Assembly (NCBI GenBank): GCA_964509335.1 | Contig: CAZDXB010000004.1 | Coordinates: 62,001-126,000, forward strand | Direction: 5' to 3' | DNA: 64,000 nt | Origin: CAZDXB01 sp964509335 | GTDB taxonomy: Bacteria > Bacteroidota > Ignavibacteria > Kapaibacteriales > UBA2268 | Part shown: piece by piece, positions 60,800 to 64,000 of the stretch | Position numbering within the stretch: position 1 is the first letter of the stretch | Layout: each line of letters begins with the position of its first letter | Made by a program: the position numbers and the translations under genes | The notes under the pieces: generated by a model | Told to the model about the DNA's origin: nothing | Database searches by the model: none | What the model saw: the letters and a program-made list of their open reading frames with translations, nothing else

Positions 60800-61330
60800 T
60801 TATCTTAACAATTTGTTTTTCGGAATTTTTAGCAGCATAGGTATAATAGCGACGACGGTAGTGTAAAAGGAAATCGCCAAGCCGTATTTAAAGAAAAACG
60901 GGAAAAACGACAATTGACTGAATTTTATATACAAAAAGAAGTAAATCAGGTTGTGAACAATCGAAGCGACAAACACTATGATTAAGAATTTGTATCCGCC
61001 CAAATTTTGCTCTATTTTGTTTTCGTTAAAAAAGAATCCCGCCGCTAGCGCCGCGGTAGTTTTCGCCAAGGCGTTTGAGCCAAGGACGTCCATAGAAAAA
61101 ACGTCGAAAAGCAAGCCGAATATAAAAGCCGCTATCATACCTTCGAACTTGCCTTCGGAGAGAGCTACCCAGACGCATAATATTAAAATCAAGTCGGGCG
61201 TCAATCCTTCAACCGCGATTAAATCGATTAAGGCTATTTGAGCTACCGCCAGCAAAACGAAAGCGACGGCGTAAATCGAATATTTCTTAAGTTTCCGGGT
61301 TCTTATGTCTTTTTCTAAAAACAGCTTCAT
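60800..61330 (-). CDS. mreD: Rod shape-determining protein MreD
   Basis: A 176-residue inner-membrane protein with about five hydrophobic segments, of the MreD family that links MreBC to the elongasome. Sequence is poorly conserved, but ALIDLIAVEGLTPDLILILCVWVAL (in parts: VEGLTPDLILI) and FGLLFDVFSMDVLGSNALA match the family's P-D-L and G-x-x-x-D marks. Its start overlaps the mreC stop by 4 nt (ATGA), and it follows mreC as in the standard mreBCD order. Confidence 0.88.
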   Translation of the reverse strand: MKLFLEKDIRTRKLKKYSIYAVAFVLLAVAQIALIDLIAVEGLTPDLILILCVWVALSEGKFEGMIAAFIFGLLFDVFSMDVLGSNALAKTTAALAAGFFFNENKIEQNLGGYKFLIIVFVASIVHNLIYFFLYIKFSQLSFFPFFFKYGLAISFYTTVVAIIPMLLKIPKNKLLR

Positions 61331-62208
61331 TTTTTTTCTATAGCCTTATCATTTCGCGAGGGGCTTTTTCTTTCTTTGAGTTTATCTTCCATTTTTTGAA
61401 TTAATTTTAGCCGGTCGGGGTCGGGCAAACTTTTAATAATAAAAACTTGCCCCAAGACAGCAAATTCAACGAACGGTTTAACTTGAATTCGCGCGAAAAT
61501 ATCTCCGGGCAATTTCTTGACTGACACGACGAATCCGATGGGTATTTCAGGCGGGTATTTGCCGCTGAAATTCGAAGTAAGAACGGTGTCTCCGACAGAT
61601 ACGTCGTAAGATTTCGGCACGTCTTTCATAGCGAAATAGTATCCTCCTTGCCAAACGAGTATTCCTCTGAATCTGGTTCTTTGAAATTTTGAGGATATTT
61701 TTACGTTCCTGTTGGTAATCAATTCAATTAAAGAATAGTTCTCGCTCGTTGAAGAAACGACGCCTACGAGTCCCGCGTCGCTTCTCGCCGCCATTCCCAT
61801 CTTTAATCCGTCTTTTTTGCCGCGATTAACCGTATAGTAATTCCTCATTTCAATATTTGTTTTGCCGATAACCTCCGCGGCTATTACTTCTTTATCTATG
61901 TCTTTCTTTAGCTTTAGCAATCTTCTCAGTTTTTTATTTTCTATAACGGCGTTTCTCATTTTTATTATTTCGTTGGAAAGCTGAAGATTAAGCTCGCGCA
62001 AAGCTTTGTTCTCGCTTTTCAGCGCGCCGGTGTCGGGAATCCAAGAGAAAGCGTCTTGAAGCCAGCCGACTCCTCCCACTACGACGGCTCTGAACCCGCC
62101 TAATTTGCTTACGTCGCCGATTGAAATCAGGACTAAGCTAAATGCAACGAGAATAACGAAAGTTATATAATCTTTGAATCTTTTTATTAATCGCGTAATT
62201 TTTCGCAT
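61327..62208 (-). CDS. mreC: Rod shape-determining protein MreC
   Basis: A 293-residue bitopic protein: one N-terminal membrane helix (about 14-32, YITFVILVAFSLVLISIG), a coiled coil at about 60-100, then the two beta-barrel lobes (EVIGKTNIEMRNYYTVNRGKKDGLKMGM in parts, AARSDAGLVGVVSS, VGDTVLTSNFSGKYPPEIPIGFV in parts). It scaffolds the cell-wall elongation complex in the periplasm. The tail is charged (RKSPSRNDKAIEKK). It lies 39 nt downstream of mreB and overlaps mreD by 4 nt. Confidence 0.96.
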   Translation of the reverse strand: MRKITRLIKRFKDYITFVILVAFSLVLISIGDVSKLGGFRAVVVGGVGWLQDAFSWIPDTGALKSENKALRELNLQLSNEIIKMRNAVIENKKLRRLLKLKKDIDKEVIAAEVIGKTNIEMRNYYTVNRGKKDGLKMGMAARSDAGLVGVVSSTSENYSLIELITNRNVKISSKFQRTRFRGILVWQGGYYFAMKDVPKSYDVSVGDTVLTSNFSGKYPPEIPIGFVVSVKKLPGDIFARIQVKPFVEFAVLGQVFIIKSLPDPDRLKLIQKMEDKLKERKSPSRNDKAIEKK

Positions 62209-62247
62209 CGCTTAAAGAAATTGAAGTATTAAATAAAATCGAGAAGC

Positions 62248-63273
62248 TTAGTTTCTTGAGCTTTTAATTAGTACGGGAGAATACTTGGTTAATTTTTCCA
62301 AGACCATACCCGTTCCCCGAACCACGGTTGTTAACGGGTCTTCCGCTACGTGAACTGGCAGAGAAGTGGCGTTCTTGATTTTTTCGTCCAAGCCTTTCAG
62401 CATAGCGCCCCCGCCGGTGAGCATAATGCCTCTGTCGTAAATATCGGAAGCGAGTTCCGGAGGAGTTTTTTCCAATAAAGTAATCACCGCGTCAACAATT
62501 TCGCTAATAGATTCCGACAGCGCTTCTCTTATATCAGCGGAACTAACTTGAATAGCTCTCGGAATGCCGGAAATCAAATCTCTTCCTTTGACTTCGATGT
62601 CTATTTCTTCTTCTAATGGAGAGGCGCTTCCTACTTGGCACTTTATTTTTTCAGCCGTTCTTTCGCCGATTAATATATTGTGGTTGCTTCTGAAATATTT
62701 CGCTATATCCGTTGTCATTTCGTCGCCTGCGGTTCTAATTGAAACGTCGCTAACAATACCGCCGAGAGCGATAACGGCGATTTCGGTCGTTCCGCCGCCA
62801 ATATCCACTATTAGATTCCCAATCGGTTCGTGAACGTCGAGCCCTATGCCAATTGCGCTTGCCATAGGTTCGGCTATCAGGTGAACCTCTTTAGCGCCGG
62901 CGTGCTCGCAAGCGTCTCTTACGGCTCTCTTTTCCACTTCGGTTATGCCCGAAGGCACGCATACAACTACTCTTCTCGCCGGCTGCCAACTCATAGAAAC
63001 TTTTCGGATAAACGCCCTGAGCATTCCCTCGGTAATCTCAAAATCCGCAATAGCTCCGTCTCTCAAGGGTCTGATTATCTTTATGTCTCTATGCGTTTTG
63101 CCTATCATCTCTCTGGCGTCGCTTCCTATGGCTATTATATGCTTGCTCGCTCTATCGAAAGCGACTATTGAAGGCTCGTTCAAAGCGATGGATTTATTCT
63201 TCATCCAAATCAATGTATTTGCCGTTCCTAAATCAATCGCGACGTCGTTTGAAAATATTCTGAATAATCCCAT
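62248..63273 (-). CDS. mreB: Rod shape-determining actin MreB
   Basis: About 341 residues from the ATG at 63273 (MGLFRIFSNDVAIDLGTANT); a TTG at 63300 would add 9 residues without support. Actin-fold motifs: phosphate-1 DLGTANTLIW, NEPSIVAFD, phosphate-2 LIVDIGGGTTEIAVIALGG, and the adenosine motif GIMLTGGGAMLKGLDEKI. The early amphipathic start (GLFRIF) binds membrane. It organises rod-shaped growth with MreC and MreD, which follow. The organism is therefore probably rod-shaped. Confidence 0.97.
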   Translation of the reverse strand: MGLFRIFSNDVAIDLGTANTLIWMKNKSIALNEPSIVAFDRASKHIIAIGSDAREMIGKTHRDIKIIRPLRDGAIADFEITEGMLRAFIRKVSMSWQPARRVVVCVPSGITEVEKRAVRDACEHAGAKEVHLIAEPMASAIGIGLDVHEPIGNLIVDIGGGTTEIAVIALGGIVSDVSIRTAGDEMTTDIAKYFRSNHNILIGERTAEKIKCQVGSASPLEEEIDIEVKGRDLISGIPRAIQVSSADIREALSESISEIVDAVITLLEKTPPELASDIYDRGIMLTGGGAMLKGLDEKIKNATSLPVHVAEDPLTTVVRGTGMVLEKLTKYSPVLIKSSRN

Positions 63274-63393
63274 TGATTTTTCTACTCGTTTATTTTGCAA
63301 ATTAGTAATACCTTAACTTACAAAAATAGCAGATTTTGCCTAAATATAATAGCTTTTTATATATATTGGCGACTTATCGTTCAAATCAAATAA

Positions 63394-63426
63394 AAAAGCC
63401 GACGATATATTAAATCGACGGCTTTT
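63394..63426 (-). terminator. Terminator after the outer-membrane protein gene
   Basis: On the minus strand AAAAGCCGTCGAT and ATCGTCGGCTTTT form a 13-bp stem with one mismatch and a 7-nt loop, ending in a T-tract. It lies 22 nt after the stop of the gene to its right and separates it from mreB. Confidence 0.85.
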
Positions 63427-63448
63427 AAGAGATTTTATGATTGTTAAA

Positions 63449-64000
63449 CTAGAAAAAGAATACGGCGCCGATAGAGGAGCCGTCCAAAGAAATCGTGGTC
63501 TTCGAATTGGTTGCGTCGTCTCCGCCTTGGCTTTCATAATTTTCGCTAAGCATTGAATAACCTAAGCCGATATTAGCGTAAACGGCAAATTGTTTAGCTA
63601 AAAAGACTTGTCCGCCAAAAAGAGCGCCAATGCTAAAGTTCGTTCTGGAATAATCCTCGTAATATTCCGATTCGCCGGGATAAGACGAATATCCAATTCG
63701 AGCGCCGACGTAAGGAGAAACGTCCCTGCCTCTATCGAGGAAGTATTTTCCAATTGCGACAAAATGCAAAGTGCTTTCGCTGTCGGGTTCGGAATCTTCG
63801 TTTTCATAATCGTAACTGACGCTGGAAAGACCGAGTCCGGCGCCAAGCTCCATATTATCGCTTAAAGCGTAATGAACCATAGCGTATGGGGAGTAGCTGG
63901 AAAAATTCGCTCCAATACCAAACGAGCCGGGCTTTAATTGAGCCTGAGCCGTAACCGCAAAAGCGACGAATAGTAAAGCGACAAAAATCGATAATCGTTT
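63449..64000 (-). CDS. Outer-membrane beta-barrel protein (5' truncated)
   Basis: The frame runs to the right edge. Codons there give a signal peptide that lacks only its first residue or two (KRLSIFVALLFVAFAVTAQAQ), so almost the whole gene is present (about 183 residues visible). The mature part has alternating strands of a small 8-strand barrel (GSFGIGANFSSYSPYAMVHYAL in parts, ELGAGLGLSSVSYDY, ISPYVGARIGYSSY-like, FAVYANIGLGYSML) and ends in Phe (GAVFFF). It resembles OmpA-like/OMP_b-brl proteins of Bacteroidota. An internal ATG at 63880 is not the start. Function unknown. Confidence 0.85.
   Translation of the reverse strand, partial: KRLSIFVALLFVAFAVTAQAQLKPGSFGIGANFSSYSPYAMVHYALSDNMELGAGLGLSSVSYDYENEDSEPDSESTLHFVAIGKYFLDRGRDVSPYVGARIGYSSYPGESEYYEDYSRTNFSIGALFGGQVFLAKQFAVYANIGLGYSMLSENYESQGGDDATNSKTTISLDGSSIGAVFFF

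Overview
The window is a 64-kb piece of a bacterial chromosome. It most likely comes from the Bacteroidota/Chlorobiota side of the FCB group, for example a Kapabacteria- or Ignavibacteria-like lineage. Reasons: several secreted proteins end in type IX secretion (T9SS) sorting-type domains, a bacillithiol-synthesis BshC homologue is present, one promoter fits a Bacteroidota-type -10 (TAnnTTTG), and there are a TonB receptor and an Omp85 protein of a Gram-negative envelope. Coding regions are rich in NCG codons while spacers are very AT-rich. The lineage is inferred from gene content only.

Layout. 1-5.7 kb: a 5'-truncated giant T9SS protein, an AhpD-like protein, rpiB, an AT-rich spacer packed with DnaA-box-like 9-mers (candidate oriC), serS and a NifU-like Fe-S scaffold. 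5.9-12.6 kb (minus): a divergent bshC, a NarL-type response regulator with a four-PAS sensor kinase, tatC, tRNA-Thr, gmhA and engB. 12.7-12.95 kb: five different hairpins packed together, then pepE. 14.1-17.0 kb: an AT-rich accessory island with two related proteins built from a repeated, phage-like domain. 17.1-20.8 kb: a MntP-like exporter, a His-rich membrane protein and a TonB receptor, probably a metal module. 20.98-22.77 kb: a coupled AAA ATPase plus TOPRIM-like gene pair, a candidate defence system. 22.8-30 kb: a propeller protein (PorZ-like), ribH, mnmE and mnmG, each of the last two followed directly by a parS-like site, and a RmlD-like reductase. 30-43 kb: an FG-GAP/Ig T9SS protein, hemW, a PiT phosphate transporter with 11-bp PHO-box-like repeats in front of it, a nonsense-mutated ferritin-like pseudogene, an orphan sugar-binding lipoprotein, a DUF2795-like protein, an Omp85 protein and two paralogous outer-membrane proteins. 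43.2-63.3 kb (all minus): mlaF, a fabH-like KASIII gene, an RNase H-like gene, two very large fused glycan-assembly proteins, an LhgO-like oxidase, purE, smc, mreD, mreC and mreB. The window ends inside an outer-membrane beta-barrel gene.

Two themes stand out. First, origin-proximal chromosome biology: a DnaA-box cluster, two parS-like sites and smc all lie in one window. Second, surface glycan synthesis: two adjacent genes (1852 and 1274 residues, 3 nt apart) combine three methyltransferases, one kinase, two GT2, one GT4 and two GT9-like modules. The methyltransferase-plus-kinase head recalls the O-antigen terminator WbdD. This pair is the best candidate here for an undescribed system. All family assignments are from reading motifs; no database search was run.
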